Both the position numbers and the translations under genes were made by a program. 64,000 nt of DNA, taken from assembly GCA_021776795.1 (NCBI GenBank), contig JAJFFC010000005.1:1-64000 (forward strand). Reading direction: 5' to 3'. Positions 24,812 through 34,235 of the stretch are shown here, piece after piece. Under the pieces are notes generated by a model that made no database searches, had not been told where the DNA came from, and saw only the letters and a list, made by a program, of their open reading frames with translations. How positions within the stretch are numbered: position 1 is the stretch's first letter; every line of letters starts with the position of its first letter. This DNA is from Planctomycetota bacterium. Its GTDB lineage: Bacteria; Planctomycetota; UBA1135.

Positions 24812-26257
24812 TTAGCTGCCTTGCCAGTAGTTTGGAGCTTCTTTGGTCACACGCACATCGTGCGGGTGGCTCTCCATTTGGCCCGCACCAGTGATGCGGA
24901 CGAAGCGTGCGCGTGAGCGGAACACTTCGAGGTCTTCGGCACCGAGGTAACCGAGGCCGGCGCGAATGCCGCCGACAAACTGATAGACAAAAGGCGCAAG
25001 CGAACCGCGCGAAGGCACCATGCCTTCAATGCCCTCAGGCACCAACTTCTGCTGCTCCTCCACCGCCGCCTGGCCGTAACGCGCTTTCCCGCCTTCGACC
25101 ATGGCACTCAAGGAACCCATGCCGCGCACCGACTTAAACGGGCGGCCTTGGTACAGGAAGGATTCGCCTGGGGATTCATCCACTCCGGCGAGCAAAGAAC
25201 CCAACATGACCGATTCGGCGCCTGCGCCAAGCGCTTTGACCGCATCGCCACTGTGGCGGATGCCGCCATCGGCGATAACCGGGATATCGGCGGCGGCGCA
25301 CACTTGAGAGACGCGGAAAATCGCGGTGAACTGCGGAACACCGACACCGGCGACGACTCGCGTGGTGCAAATGCTACCCGGGCCAATACCCACTTTGACG
25401 CCGTCTACGCCAGCGTCGATTAAGGCTTCGGCGGCTTCCATGGTGGCGACATTGCCGGCCACGACGTCGACCAAATCGCGCTTCTTCAACTCACGCACCG
25501 TGGCCATGACATTGGCGCTATGGCCATGAGCGGTATCCACCACCAGGACATCGACCCCGGCATCGACCAAGGCTTCGGCACGGTCGTAATCGTGGACGCC
25601 CACGGCACCGCCGACGATCAAGCAACCGTCACTGTCGCGCGCAGCACGTGGGAAATCTCGCGCCATACGAATATCGCGCATGGTAATGAGACCCTCCAAA
25701 CGGCCTTCGGAATTCACCAACAGCAACTTCTCGACTTTGGCGCGGTAAAGCAAATCTTTCGCTTGCTCAAGCGTGGTCTCAGGCGGGCCGGTGACCAGAT
25801 CGCGCGACATGACATCGGAAACGGGTTGATGATCGCCGCCAAGATACTTCAAATCTCGGCGAGTGAGGATGCCCACGACCTTGTTGTTCTCAAGAACTGG
25901 CAGGCCGGAGATGCCATGGTCGGTCATGAGCTGCCGTGCCGTGGCCACCGAATCCTGCGGCAGCAGAGTCAACGGATCCTGGATGACGCCATGCGCACTG
26001 CGCTTGACGATATCCACCTCACGAACCTGCTCATCAATTGAGAGGTTGCGGTGAATGATGCCGATGCCACCTTGTTGCGCAATCGCAATCGACAATTGCG
26101 ATTCTGTCACGGTATCCATAGCCGCCGAAGCCACGGGAATCCGCAGGCGGACATTACGCGAGAAGCGGCTGTGGGTCTGCACTTCGGTCGGCAGGACGTC
26201 GGACTCCTGGGGAACCAGAAGGACATCATCGAAGGTGAGAGCCAGTGGAAGGTCCAT
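24812..26257 (-). CDS. guaB: Inosine-5'-monophosphate dehydrogenase
   Basis: GuaB oxidises IMP to XMP with NAD, the committed step to GMP. From ATG 26257 the protein has 481 residues, normal for the family. It starts [13 protein letters not shown]; the barrel is interrupted by a CBS pair near residues 95-200 ([11 protein letters not shown] and I-T-M-R-D-I). The catalytic cysteine loop [11 protein letters not shown] is near 290-300, then [16 protein letters not shown], and the mobile flap with V-P-S-R-G-S-L. The frame is open further upstream but the conserved start is at 26257. A TATCAT at 26268-26263 lies five bases before the ATG. Divergent from aceE. Confidence 0.97.
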   Translation of the reverse strand: MDLPLALTFDDVLLVPQESDVLPTEVQTHSRFSRNVRLRIPVASAAMDTVTESQLSIAIAQQGGIGIIHRNLSIDEQVREVDIVKRSAHGVIQDPLTLLPQDSVATARQLMTDHGISGLPVLENNKVVGILTRRDLKYLGGDHQPVSDVMSRDLVTGPPETTLEQAKDLLYRAKVEKLLLVNSEGRLEGLITMRDIRMARDFPRAARDSDGCLIVGGAVGVHDYDRAEALVDAGVDVLVVDTAHGHSANVMATVRELKKRDLVDVVAGNVATMEAAEALIDAGVDGVKVGIGPGSICTTRVVAGVGVPQFTAIFRVSQVCAAADIPVIADGGIRHSGDAVKALGAGAESVMLGSLLAGVDESPGESFLYQGRPFKSVRGMGSLSAMVEGGKARYGQAAVEEQQKLVPEGIEGMVPSRGSLAPFVYQFVGGIRAGLGYLGAEDLEVFRSRARFVRITGAGQMESHPHDVRVTKEAPNYWQGS

Positions 26258-26326
26258 ACGCAATGATAACGCCGCCGCGGGTGGGCAATCCAGTCCTTCA
26301 GGCAAGAGTCCCTGCCGACTCTGTCC

Positions 26327-26332
26327 TATAAT
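26327..26332 (+). promoter_or_regulatory. -10 element (TATAAT) of aceE
   Basis: A perfect TATAAT in the guaB-aceE divergent spacer lies 30 bases before ATG 26363, predicting a leader of about 24 bases. It also rules out the in-frame TTG at 26339 as the likely start. No clear -35 hexamer is seen. Confidence 0.6.
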
Positions 26333-26362
26333 CACCTGTTGAGGCTTCCGCCCCCAAAGACG

Positions 26363-29149
26363 ATGAACCCAGCCGTGAAAGACGTGCCCCTGCCCTACGG
26401 GCTCGCGAGCGAACAGCTCGCGACCCTCGACCGCATTGCCGAGCGGGTTCTTGCCCAAATGGCCACCATGATCCATGAGGCGAACCACCGCCCGGATCAG
26501 GAAGCCACCGACCCCAAGGTCGGCGGACATCCAGCTGCCTGTGCGAGTTCCCTGCATTTGGCTGTGGCCATGCATTTGGTCGCGCGTCAGCCCCAGGACT
26601 TCTGGTGCGGCAAGCCGCACATGGCGCCACTAGATCACGCCATTCACTACAACGCGGGCTTCTTTCGCAATCCAGACGGCAGCTGGATGAGTGAAGAACT
26701 CATGGAGGGCGTCATGCACCGCCTGCGCAAGTTCTCGCAAAACGGCGAAGCGGTGTTCCAGAGTTACCACGCCGACAGTGACCCTGATTGCTGGCGCATT
26801 CTTCCCAGCGGCACGGTGGGAATCCCCCCGGTCAACTCGGGATATCTGGCCTTAACGTGGGACTACTTGGTCGACCACGGCTTTGCCGATAAGGAAGACA
26901 TCCACTTCTGGTCACTCTTGGGCGACTCAGAGTTCCGCGAGGGATCGCTGATGGAAGCGATCACCGACTTTGCCGAACGCGAGCTCCACAACGTGACTTG
27001 GATTGTGGATTACAACCGACAAAGTCTCGACGGCACCCGGATTCCCAACCACCATATCTTTGGCGGCACCGATGCCGACCGCATTCGCCGCACCATGGAA
27101 GCCAATGGCTGGGAAGTGCTGGAGCTGGAGCACGGTCGCTTACGCCAAGAAGCCTTTGCCGGACCCGGCGGCCAAGCCCTACGCGGTATCTTTGAGCACA
27201 AGCTCAGCGATTTCGACTTTCAAGCTCTGCTTTGGAAGCGCAGCGCGGATTTGATTCGCGAACAGTTCTTAGCCCTAGATGCCGATTGCGCCGAAGCACT
27301 CAGCGCCCACAACGACGAAGAGCTCGTCGCCATGCTCGAGAACCTGGGTGGTCATGACCTCGGCATGATTTTGCAAGCCTACGAACAGGCGCGCAAAAGC
27401 GAGCGCCCGTCCTTGGTTTTGGCCCACACCATCAAAGGATGGGGATTACACAGCTTTGCCATGCCTGGCAACCACAGTTCGGTTCCCGATGAACAAGAAA
27501 TTGGCGAACTCCTGGAAGGCCAAGGCCTCAAGCCGGAGCAGCCCTATGACTTCCTCGGCGATTGGGAGGCCGATGGCCCCGAGCGCGAACTGCTGGAATC
27601 GCGGCAGAAATTTTTGCGCGATGGCGTCGCGCGCGTGGAACAGGAAGTGGCCGCGCGTAAAGAAAAGGTCGACAGCCGTTTGGCGCCGACGCTTCCCCTT
27701 CCGCAGGACTTTGGCATCGACCTTTCGATGATGCCGATTGTGCACACGCAATGGCTCTGGGGCCAAGTCGCTGGCAAGTTGGTGCGCATCGGCACCTACG
27801 ACGAATACCAAGAAGCCGGCGAGGATCCTGGGCGCGATCTCAATCAGGAAGAAAAGCGCTGGGAAGCGGCCGCCGATTTAGTGCTGACCATCTCTCCGGA
27901 CGTCGGCACTTCGACCAACATCAACCCCACCATGGATGGCAAAATTTATGGTGCCACCGAAGAACAGGATTGGGAAGAAAAGCTCGATTGGCATGAGCGC
28001 GGGCGTCCGCAGCTACATAGCAGTCAGCAACCCTGGACACGCCATATCCGTTTTGAAATCGCAGAAGCAGCAGCGTTGAGTGCTGCAGGCAGCTTCGGCA
28101 AGAGTGGCGCCCTCTTTGGCGCGCCCCTCATGCCAATGATGACGGTCTATGACTTTTTCATCAAACGCGCCCTCGACCAGTTGTATTACAACGTCTATTG
28201 GCGCAGCTCCTTCCTTTTGGTCGGCACGCCTTCGGGAATCACGCTGAGCCCAGAGGGTGCGCAGCATTCCTGGAAGAGTGACATCCAAATGCCCAGCATG
28301 ATTACTTGGGAACCATGCTACGCCGCCGAAATGGAGTGGATTCTGGCCGATGCCTTGGATCGCCATGCGCGCAAGGACAACCACGACCGTGAAGGCGTGG
28401 TGGTTCGCGCCGTGACCATGGGCGTACGGCAAAAGGAAATGATGAAGCGCTTGCAAGCGCAGCAGCAGTTTCAGGACGGTCAAGGTTCTCCTCTGCCCAA
28501 GGCGGACATCCTCAGCCGCGTCCGCGAAGACGTCCTCGCCGGTGGCTATTGGTTAGTCCATCACGAAGGCGCCGCTGATTACCAGCCTGGCGATAACGTG
28601 GTTACGATTCTGGCCATGGGCGCTCTGGGCACCGAAGCCATTACCGCAAGTGACCTCCTGCTCGCGCGCGGCATCTACGCCAATGTGCTCCTGTGCACCT
28701 CGCCTGAACTCTTGCTCGGTCGTTTTGCCGAGGCCAATGACTTTGCGCAATTGAAGAAGCTTGGCGTCGATGGCACCAGCCATCTGGTGGGTACCGCAGG
28801 CGAGCAACTCGATGCCGCCGATGCCATGCTTCTCGCCGCACGCACGGTGCCGATGGTTTCAGTCGTCGATGGTGAGCCCGGCTTACTCGACAACGCAGGC
28901 TCAATTGCGGGTGTGGTGCAAGTTTCACTTGGCGTGAAGAAGTTTTCCAAATCTGGTCGCCCCTCCGAAATCTTTGCCTACCACGGCATGGATGGCGCTT
29001 CGATTGCGGAAGCTGCAGGCGAAGCCCTGGCCCGATCAGCCATGCGCGAGGTACGCCTTTCGCGCCAAGCCGCAGAAGAGTTGGCGGCCAAGGGCACCAT
29101 TTCCGCGCCAGCCAGCAACTGGCGTGAGCTGTGGCCGCCTAAGGACTAA
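26363..29149 (+). CDS. aceE: Pyruvate dehydrogenase E1 component, homodimeric type
   Basis: The thiamine-diphosphate-dependent E1 enzyme decarboxylates pyruvate and acetylates the lipoyl E2 subunit. The 928-residue single chain is the AceE (alpha2) type rather than the split alpha/beta type. Seen in order: KVGGHPAACASSLHLAVAMH, HYNAGFF, the diphosphate-binding motif LGDSEFREGSLMEA ... VDYNRQSLDG near residues 190-225, HTIKGWGLHSFAMPGNHS, and a C-terminal transketolase-like half with GAQHSWKSDIQMPS. The E. coli protein opens the metal motif G-D-G-E; here it is G-D-S-E. No E2 (aceF) or E3 (lpdA) gene is adjacent. It overlaps the convergent gene by four bases. Confidence 0.93.
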   Translation: MNPAVKDVPLPYGLASEQLATLDRIAERVLAQMATMIHEANHRPDQEATDPKVGGHPAACASSLHLAVAMHLVARQPQDFWCGKPHMAPLDHAIHYNAGFFRNPDGSWMSEELMEGVMHRLRKFSQNGEAVFQSYHADSDPDCWRILPSGTVGIPPVNSGYLALTWDYLVDHGFADKEDIHFWSLLGDSEFREGSLMEAITDFAERELHNVTWIVDYNRQSLDGTRIPNHHIFGGTDADRIRRTMEANGWEVLELEHGRLRQEAFAGPGGQALRGIFEHKLSDFDFQALLWKRSADLIREQFLALDADCAEALSAHNDEELVAMLENLGGHDLGMILQAYEQARKSERPSLVLAHTIKGWGLHSFAMPGNHSSVPDEQEIGELLEGQGLKPEQPYDFLGDWEADGPERELLESRQKFLRDGVARVEQEVAARKEKVDSRLAPTLPLPQDFGIDLSMMPIVHTQWLWGQVAGKLVRIGTYDEYQEAGEDPGRDLNQEEKRWEAAADLVLTISPDVGTSTNINPTMDGKIYGATEEQDWEEKLDWHERGRPQLHSSQQPWTRHIRFEIAEAAALSAAGSFGKSGALFGAPLMPMMTVYDFFIKRALDQLYYNVYWRSSFLLVGTPSGITLSPEGAQHSWKSDIQMPSMITWEPCYAAEMEWILADALDRHARKDNHDREGVVVRAVTMGVRQKEMMKRLQAQQQFQDGQGSPLPKADILSRVREDVLAGGYWLVHHEGAADYQPGDNVVTILAMGALGTEAITASDLLLARGIYANVLLCTSPELLLGRFAEANDFAQLKKLGVDGTSHLVGTAGEQLDAADAMLLAARTVPMVSVVDGEPGLLDNAGSIAGVVQVSLGVKKFSKSGRPSEIFAYHGMDGASIAEAAGEALARSAMREVRLSRQAAEELAAKGTISAPASNWRELWPPKD

Positions 29150-29772
29150 GCCACTGGCTCAGGCTCCTTGCGAACCTTGATATAGCTAATCACGGCGCTA
29201 AACACCACCAGGGTCAGCGCCGCAGGCCACATCCATTGCATCACGCGCAGGGTTTCGTCGAGAACGGGACCGGCGATTCCTGCGAGCTCACCATGGGGAA
29301 TGGACTCTTCACTCTCGGGCGATAATCCGGCGCGGGAGAGGAGCTGCAAGATGGCAAAGGAGCCAAGCACCACCTTGACGCCGACGATGGCCCAAGGAAG
29401 GCAGCGGAATCCGCTACTGGCTTGGCCAGCGCGCACAAAGGAGAATGCGCTAAGCAGGGAAGTAAAGACGGTGGCGATGCCGAAAATGAGCACGCTGAGG
29501 GTGTTGCGCGACCAGCCGGCGAGTTCGGTGGTACCAGGCTCTTCCGCGGCAACCATGCCGTTGGGGCCACGCAACTCCGTCAATAAATCTCGACCAAGCC
29601 ATGCCAAAACCAGCAACATGATGGTGAGCAAGACCGCCAGAGCGCGTAGCAACTTCTGCCGCGCTTCACCCGCCGCAAACAAGCCGAAGCCAACCAATGC
29701 GCCGGTAGCAAAAAAGCACACCACGGCGCCAAGGCCAGCAAGAAAGTAGGGACTGGTTGCTGTTTCAGGCAT
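29146..29772 (-). CDS. Hypothetical membrane protein at the end of the rho-gld operon
   Basis: A 208-residue protein with about five hydrophobic segments: 8-30 (YFLAGLGAVVCFFATGALVG), 40-60 (LLRALAVLLTIMLLVLAWL), 92-112, 124-145 (AIVGVKVVLGSFAILQLL) and 180-198 (AALTLVVFSAVISYI). The loop between segments 2 and 3 and the one before the last are acidic. No family recognised. It starts five bases after the DUF4340-like gene and so is probably co-transcribed with the ABC-type gliding operon; its stop overlaps the aceE stop on the other strand. Confidence 0.65.
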   Translation of the reverse strand: MPETATSPYFLAGLGAVVCFFATGALVGFGLFAAGEARQKLLRALAVLLTIMLLVLAWLGRDLLTELRGPNGMVAAEEPGTTELAGWSRNTLSVLIFGIATVFTSLLSAFSFVRAGQASSGFRCLPWAIVGVKVVLGSFAILQLLSRAGLSPESEESIPHGELAGIAGPVLDETLRVMQWMWPAALTLVVFSAVISYIKVRKEPEPVA

Positions 29773-29777
29773 GGGCC

Positions 29778-30809
29778 TTAGCCATCACGCGTCACCAGAC
29801 GTGCGCGCGTTTGCCGCAGCTGAGTGACGTCGAAGTCTTTGAGGGTATACAAATGCGGAAGTCCGGACAAACGCAAATAGCGCTGGCCATCGGAAGCCGG
29901 CTTGCCGAGGTCTAGAGTCAGCACTTGGTCCCCCACTTCAATCAGGAAACGATCCTGGGGGAAGCCGTAGCGTGCGTCTTCCTCGGTCGGACTGGCGCTA
30001 CGACCGCCAACAATATCTGCAGCACGCAAGCCGGTGAGCGTGAACAAAAGGGAATCCGCGGCGAAGCTTAGGCCGACGTCTTCTTGATCCCCGCGCAAGC
30101 GCCAAGGAGATTCGACGCCTTCGGCATCTGGAACTAATTGCTCGACTCGCTCGATGCGCCAACTCTCCCCGCCACGGAAATCTTGACGTTCTATCGCGGT
30201 GACCGTTTCTGCATCGAGCATGGCCAAAAAGGAGGTATCGCACCAATCAATCGCGTCGGTCGGAGGCTGAACCGGGTCCGCCGAGAGGTAGACCTCGGGG
30301 CGCTGACCATCGCGCATGTAGTACTCGAACACCACTTTTTGGCCCTGGCGGACATCTTGATCACGAATCTTGCCCGCAATCCAATCCACGACTAGCTCAC
30401 CTTGTTGATCAAACAATTGCACCCGCATGCCTTCGCCTGCTGCCACGCCATAGGTGCTGTGATTCTCGATTTCGGTGGCGACCACATCAATCGTCTTTAA
30501 ATTGGCGAGGCCATCGGCCAAACGCGCCAATCGAGCGCCATCGGCGGGGTGCCCCTTTTCTTTCACCAGCCAACGACCTGGTCCATAGGGTGAGGATTCG
30601 TCCGTGATTTCTAGGGTGGCCTGTCGCGGACCATCGACGATGACGACCTTGGCGATGTCTTCTAACTGGCTCGCCAATTGTGGGAATAAAAGGCCAACCT
30701 TGGCCGCGGTTCGCGCATGCGCATCACCCTTCCAAGGTTGCTCAAATCCTAGCCAAGCACACCATGCGAGAAGCACCACCACCCAAATACCACGCGTGCG
30801 TGGAATCAT
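29778..30809 (-). CDS. DUF4340-type protein associated with a gliding-type ABC system
   Basis: A 343-residue protein with one N-terminal membrane anchor (GIWVVVLLAWCAWLGFE) and a beta-rich extracytoplasmic part. It has the pattern of DUF4340 proteins: an early L-F-P-Q-L-A-S-Q-L-E-D-I-A-K-V segment, W-L-V-K-E-K-G-H-P-A-D, then repeated beta motifs ending with YLRLSGLPHLYTLKDFDV. This family is regularly encoded directly after GldG-like genes. Its ATG overlaps the GldG-like stop (ATGA), so the two are coupled. Biochemical role not known. Confidence 0.78.
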   Translation of the reverse strand: MIPRTRGIWVVVLLAWCAWLGFEQPWKGDAHARTAAKVGLLFPQLASQLEDIAKVVIVDGPRQATLEITDESSPYGPGRWLVKEKGHPADGARLARLADGLANLKTIDVVATEIENHSTYGVAAGEGMRVQLFDQQGELVVDWIAGKIRDQDVRQGQKVVFEYYMRDGQRPEVYLSADPVQPPTDAIDWCDTSFLAMLDAETVTAIERQDFRGGESWRIERVEQLVPDAEGVESPWRLRGDQEDVGLSFAADSLLFTLTGLRAADIVGGRSASPTEEDARYGFPQDRFLIEVGDQVLTLDLGKPASDGQRYLRLSGLPHLYTLKDFDVTQLRQTRARLVTRDG

Positions 30810-32536
30810 GAGTTACCCCCTTTTCCATAGGGCAAATAAGGCTTGCGTGCGCGTCGGCCATGGAACCGTCGATGGGCCAAAGCCAGGATGAGCACGATGC
30901 CTATCGGAACCAGAACGTTACCCCAAGAGATCCATCGTTCTTGGCCACGGGCATGAGCTTTTGCCGCCCGGTCCAATTCGCGGTCGCTATCGGGGTCACC
31001 AGACCAACCACCCTGCGCAACGACATAGTCCGCAGCAAAGGCTGGCAAGGGCCGTTCCTTCTTGCCGCGAGACCGCAACTGGATCAAGCTTTCATCTTGC
31101 GCGCTCCAATCAAAGAGATTCATGGCCAAGGCCTGGTTGGCGCCATCGGCCACACGCAAAGTGGCGTTATGCCACAGGTCGGCATCGCCGAGGACAGTCA
31201 ACAGGCCTGGGGCTGGCTCTAGATTCTCATGTGAGAACTGGGGCGGAAACACGCCACGCAAAGCCACCACCAATGGCCGAGCTTGGGGCTCACCGCTAGC
31301 GAGAGCTTCGGCGCGCAAGCTTTCTAGATTGCGCACGTTCATATCTAAAGGCTTCGAGGCCGGCAACAACCAAGACTGGCGGCCAGAGGAAATCAAGGTT
31401 TCCGCAACAAGGCCACTTGGCACTTGCTCCAGAGTTATTGGGTGAGCCCAAAACAAGGTCACCGGCGCCAAACTGGCAGTGACGATGTGATCTGGGTTGA
31501 GACCATCCTGCACAATTGGCGCAAAGCCATAGCGTGCTTGGATGGGTACTGTTTGCATTCCTTGCGGGGTTTGCACTTGGCGTACTCCGGCAGGCACTTC
31601 AATCGCGCTGTCGTCAAAGACCATGTCGGATTCGACGCGGACCCCAAAGCCGGCGAGCCATTCTTCCATGCCGGTAGGGCCGGGCATGGCCTGCAAAGAG
31701 ACCACGTCAATCTGTTCGCTTTCTTGCAGCACCACCATGTGACCACCCTCGGCAAGGTAACGGTCGAGAGCCTGTAATTTCTCGGGCGCCAAAGCCCATG
31801 GCCGTGCCACCAAAACCGTGACTAAGTCATTACTGAGATCCCCTTCTTTGGCCGGATTGATGTCACGCACGGTATAACGCTCTGCCAAGGTCTGCCGCAA
31901 CTCTTCATAAATGCGTGCAGGTGGCACCTGAGAGGTGACTCCCGGGATTTGCGGTGGCAATGGCGGTTCGTCGGACACAATGCCGATGACCGGCCGCGAA
32001 CCACGCAACAAGGAAGCCAAGCGCACCGTAAAGGCGAACTCAAACTCGGGAGCTATCACCAAAGGGATGACTTCGGAGCGGTCTTGGTACCGCAGCTCCA
32101 ATCCCTGATAAATCAGCTCCACACTGACTCCACCAAGGTCTTGCCCCGACAGAGGAATCGGTTGAATACCGATGTGTTCGGCATCGCGCTGCGCAACTAA
32201 ATCGGTGGTCGGGTCTACCGTTTCCACTGAAACATAAGGCGCTCCCGCCTTGGCAATCTCGAAAAGCAAGTCCTCCATCACCAAGCGTTCGGGCAACAAA
32301 GCTTCTGCGCCTTCGATGTCACGATTGAAGTACAACTTGACCTGCAGGCGGTCGTCGAGTTTGGCGAGGGTCTCGAGGGTTGCCGGAGATAGGGAATATA
32401 AGGATTCTTCGGTGAGGTCAAGTCGGCCGGGCAAATGAGCGGCTAGACCCAATACCGGAGGCAACAGCAACAGCAAAGCCAAACACCAAGACCGACGCGC
32501 GCGTTGCGCTTGCTGGGAACGGGCGCCATGTTTCAT
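30806..32536 (-). CDS. GldG-like ABC-type transport auxiliary protein
   Basis: The 576-residue protein has an N-terminal transmembrane segment (WCLALLLLLPPVLGLAAHL) and a C-terminal one near 545-560 (GNVLVPIGIVLILALAH), with a large periplasmic part between. It carries the GldG/DUF7088-like N-terminal domain (DLTEESLYSLSPATLETLAKL, then L-Q-V-K-L-Y-F-N-R-D) and the IFT52/ABC-auxiliary domain (LVTVLVARPWAL, GGHMVVLQES). In Bacteroidota GldG works with GldA and GldF in gliding; in other phyla the same set is of unknown role. ATG 32536 overlaps the permease stop. Confidence 0.85.
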   Translation of the reverse strand: MKHGARSQQAQRARRSWCLALLLLLPPVLGLAAHLPGRLDLTEESLYSLSPATLETLAKLDDRLQVKLYFNRDIEGAEALLPERLVMEDLLFEIAKAGAPYVSVETVDPTTDLVAQRDAEHIGIQPIPLSGQDLGGVSVELIYQGLELRYQDRSEVIPLVIAPEFEFAFTVRLASLLRGSRPVIGIVSDEPPLPPQIPGVTSQVPPARIYEELRQTLAERYTVRDINPAKEGDLSNDLVTVLVARPWALAPEKLQALDRYLAEGGHMVVLQESEQIDVVSLQAMPGPTGMEEWLAGFGVRVESDMVFDDSAIEVPAGVRQVQTPQGMQTVPIQARYGFAPIVQDGLNPDHIVTASLAPVTLFWAHPITLEQVPSGLVAETLISSGRQSWLLPASKPLDMNVRNLESLRAEALASGEPQARPLVVALRGVFPPQFSHENLEPAPGLLTVLGDADLWHNATLRVADGANQALAMNLFDWSAQDESLIQLRSRGKKERPLPAFAADYVVAQGGWSGDPDSDRELDRAAKAHARGQERWISWGNVLVPIGIVLILALAHRRFHGRRARKPYLPYGKGGNS

Positions 32537-33264
32537 GACCAAGACCTCCGCAACAGCACCAAGCCGTTGAGTGCCAAGAAGAATGCGGTCATGACCAGAT
32601 AGAACGCAACATCGGCGAGAGAAATGACCCCGCGTGAAAGATCTTCAAAGTGCTTGCCGAAATCTAATTCCAAAAGCACGCGGCCAAGCCAAGGCGGCGT
32701 GGCTTCGGCCGTGGCGGCACCACCCAGGAGGTTGAAGACCAACAACATCGCCGCGCCTCCGAGCCAGGCCACGATTTGATTGTCGGTACACGCACTCAGA
32801 AATAATCCCAGAGCCAAACAAGCCCCGCCAAGCAGGAGGGCGCCAAAGTAGCCGCCTAACACAGGCCCGAAATCGAGGTCGCCCAAATAAGCCACGGTGA
32901 TGGGCAAGCCAAGAGTGGCAAACAAAGCCGCCGCTAAAATTCCCCATGCCCCCAAGAACTTGCCGAGGACCAGCGAGCGCAGACGCATCGGCCAAGTGAG
33001 TAGGAGCTCTTCGGTTCCGGCGCGTTTTTCTTCCGCCCACAAGCGCATGGTGATGGCTGGAGTCAAAATGACGAATAGCCACGGCAGGCTCAAGAAAAAG
33101 CCACGCAGTTCGGCGGTATCAAAGGCGAAGAATGGGCCGGTGACAAAGAACAGCACCGCGGACAACGCGGGCAAAAATGCCAATACCAGATAACCGGCGG
33201 GCGCATCGAAGGCTGCCAAGAACTCTCGCTTGGCGACGAGAAGCGCACTACGCATGGTGCTCAC
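32533..33264 (-). CDS. ABC transporter permease, GldF/ABC-2 type
   Basis: A permease of about 243 residues with six hydrophobic segments, among them GYLVLAFLPALSAVLFFVTG, LSLPWLFVILTPAITM, WGILAAALFATLGLPITVAY, GGYFGALLLGGACLALGLF and FYLVMTAFFLALNGLVLL. The cytoplasmic R-L-W-A-E-E-K-R-A-G-T-E-E-L-L-L-T-W-P loop is typical of the GldF/NosY ABC-2 group. GTG 33264 overlaps the stop of the ATPase gene (GTGA); ATG 33255, three codons later, is the alternative. Partner of the ATPase encoded just upstream. Confidence 0.86.
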   Translation of the reverse strand: MSTMRSALLVAKREFLAAFDAPAGYLVLAFLPALSAVLFFVTGPFFAFDTAELRGFFLSLPWLFVILTPAITMRLWAEEKRAGTEELLLTWPMRLRSLVLGKFLGAWGILAAALFATLGLPITVAYLGDLDFGPVLGGYFGALLLGGACLALGLFLSACTDNQIVAWLGGAAMLLVFNLLGGAATAEATPPWLGRVLLELDFGKHFEDLSRGVISLADVAFYLVMTAFFLALNGLVLLRRSWS

Positions 33265-34235
33265 TGCTGTCCCTCCGCTTGCAAGAACCAGGATTCCAAG
33301 GGGCCGCCCTGGGGTGCCAACTGCAAGGGCAGTACGCCAGCAGCCTGGAGGCTTTGCGCGAAATCTGGAATCGCCATAGCCGAAGGCAGCTCCACCAAAC
33401 CGGCATGAAGGCCGTCTAGGGCAAAGGGCGCTGCGCGTGGGGCGAGCCAGGTGGCTCCTGCTGCTGCGGCGGCGTTTTCCAAGTCCACTAGGGAGCATTG
33501 CGCAGCGATGGCAAGCTGACACAGGCCCGCTTGGGGGGCCTGCAAATCCATCAATGGGCCATCGACGACCTTCTGCCCTTGGCGCAACAGCACCACGCGA
33601 TCGGCAAGCGCTTCGACTTCAGGCAAAATATGAGTGGTCAGGAGAACGGTTTTCTCCTGGCCTAACTCACGCACTAGACGACGCATTTCCACTACTTGAA
33701 CGGGGTCCAAACCGTTGGTGGGTTCGTCTAGGATGAGCAGCTCGGGGTCGTGCAACAGTGCCTGCGCTAGGCCGGCCCGTTGGCGATAGCCTTTGGAGCA
33801 TTCACTGAGGCGCCGACGGAAGACCTCGGCCAAACCTGTTTGCGCCACGACGCGGTCAATGGCCTGCTCTAAAGAAGTTCCGGCTAAACTGCGCGCCTTG
33901 GCGGCGAAGCGTAAAAAGTCTTCGACGCGCATATCCAAATACAATGGATTGTGCTCGGGCAAATAACCCAAACGGGCACGCACCTCTAGAGGATCAACCG
34001 CGACATCAAAGCCGCAAATCTTCGCTTGTCCGGAATCAGCGGCAAGGAAACCCGCCAAAATGCGAATGGCCGTGGTTTTCCCCGCGCCATTAGGGCCAAG
34101 AAAGGCCAGAATCTCTCCGGCAGGAGCTTCAAAACTCAGAGGTTGCAGTGCCAGGACTTCTGTGCCGCCACTGCGATAGGTCTTCGAAAGACCCTGAACG
34201 GAGACGACCATCTCCGTGGAAGAATCAGACATCAT
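33261..34235 (-). CDS. ABC transporter ATP-binding protein, GldA-like
   Basis: A 324-residue ATPase. Walker A is GPNGAGKTT near residue 47, the Q-loop region is GYLPEHNPLY, the signature is SECSKGYRQRAGLAQAL, Walker B is LLILDEPTNGLDP and the switch histidine is in LLTTHILPEVE. The C-terminal 100 residues form the regulatory tail of the NatA/GldA class. It directly follows rho: its ATGATG lies across the rho stop codon, so expression is coupled to rho. It should power the permease encoded next, with the GldG-like and DUF4340-like proteins outside the membrane. Confidence 0.9.
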   Translation of the reverse strand: MMSDSSTEMVVSVQGLSKTYRSGGTEVLALQPLSFEAPAGEILAFLGPNGAGKTTAIRILAGFLAADSGQAKICGFDVAVDPLEVRARLGYLPEHNPLYLDMRVEDFLRFAAKARSLAGTSLEQAIDRVVAQTGLAEVFRRRLSECSKGYRQRAGLAQALLHDPELLILDEPTNGLDPVQVVEMRRLVRELGQEKTVLLTTHILPEVEALADRVVLLRQGQKVVDGPLMDLQAPQAGLCQLAIAAQCSLVDLENAAAAAGATWLAPRAAPFALDGLHAGLVELPSAMAIPDFAQSLQAAGVLPLQLAPQGGPLESWFLQAEGQQ

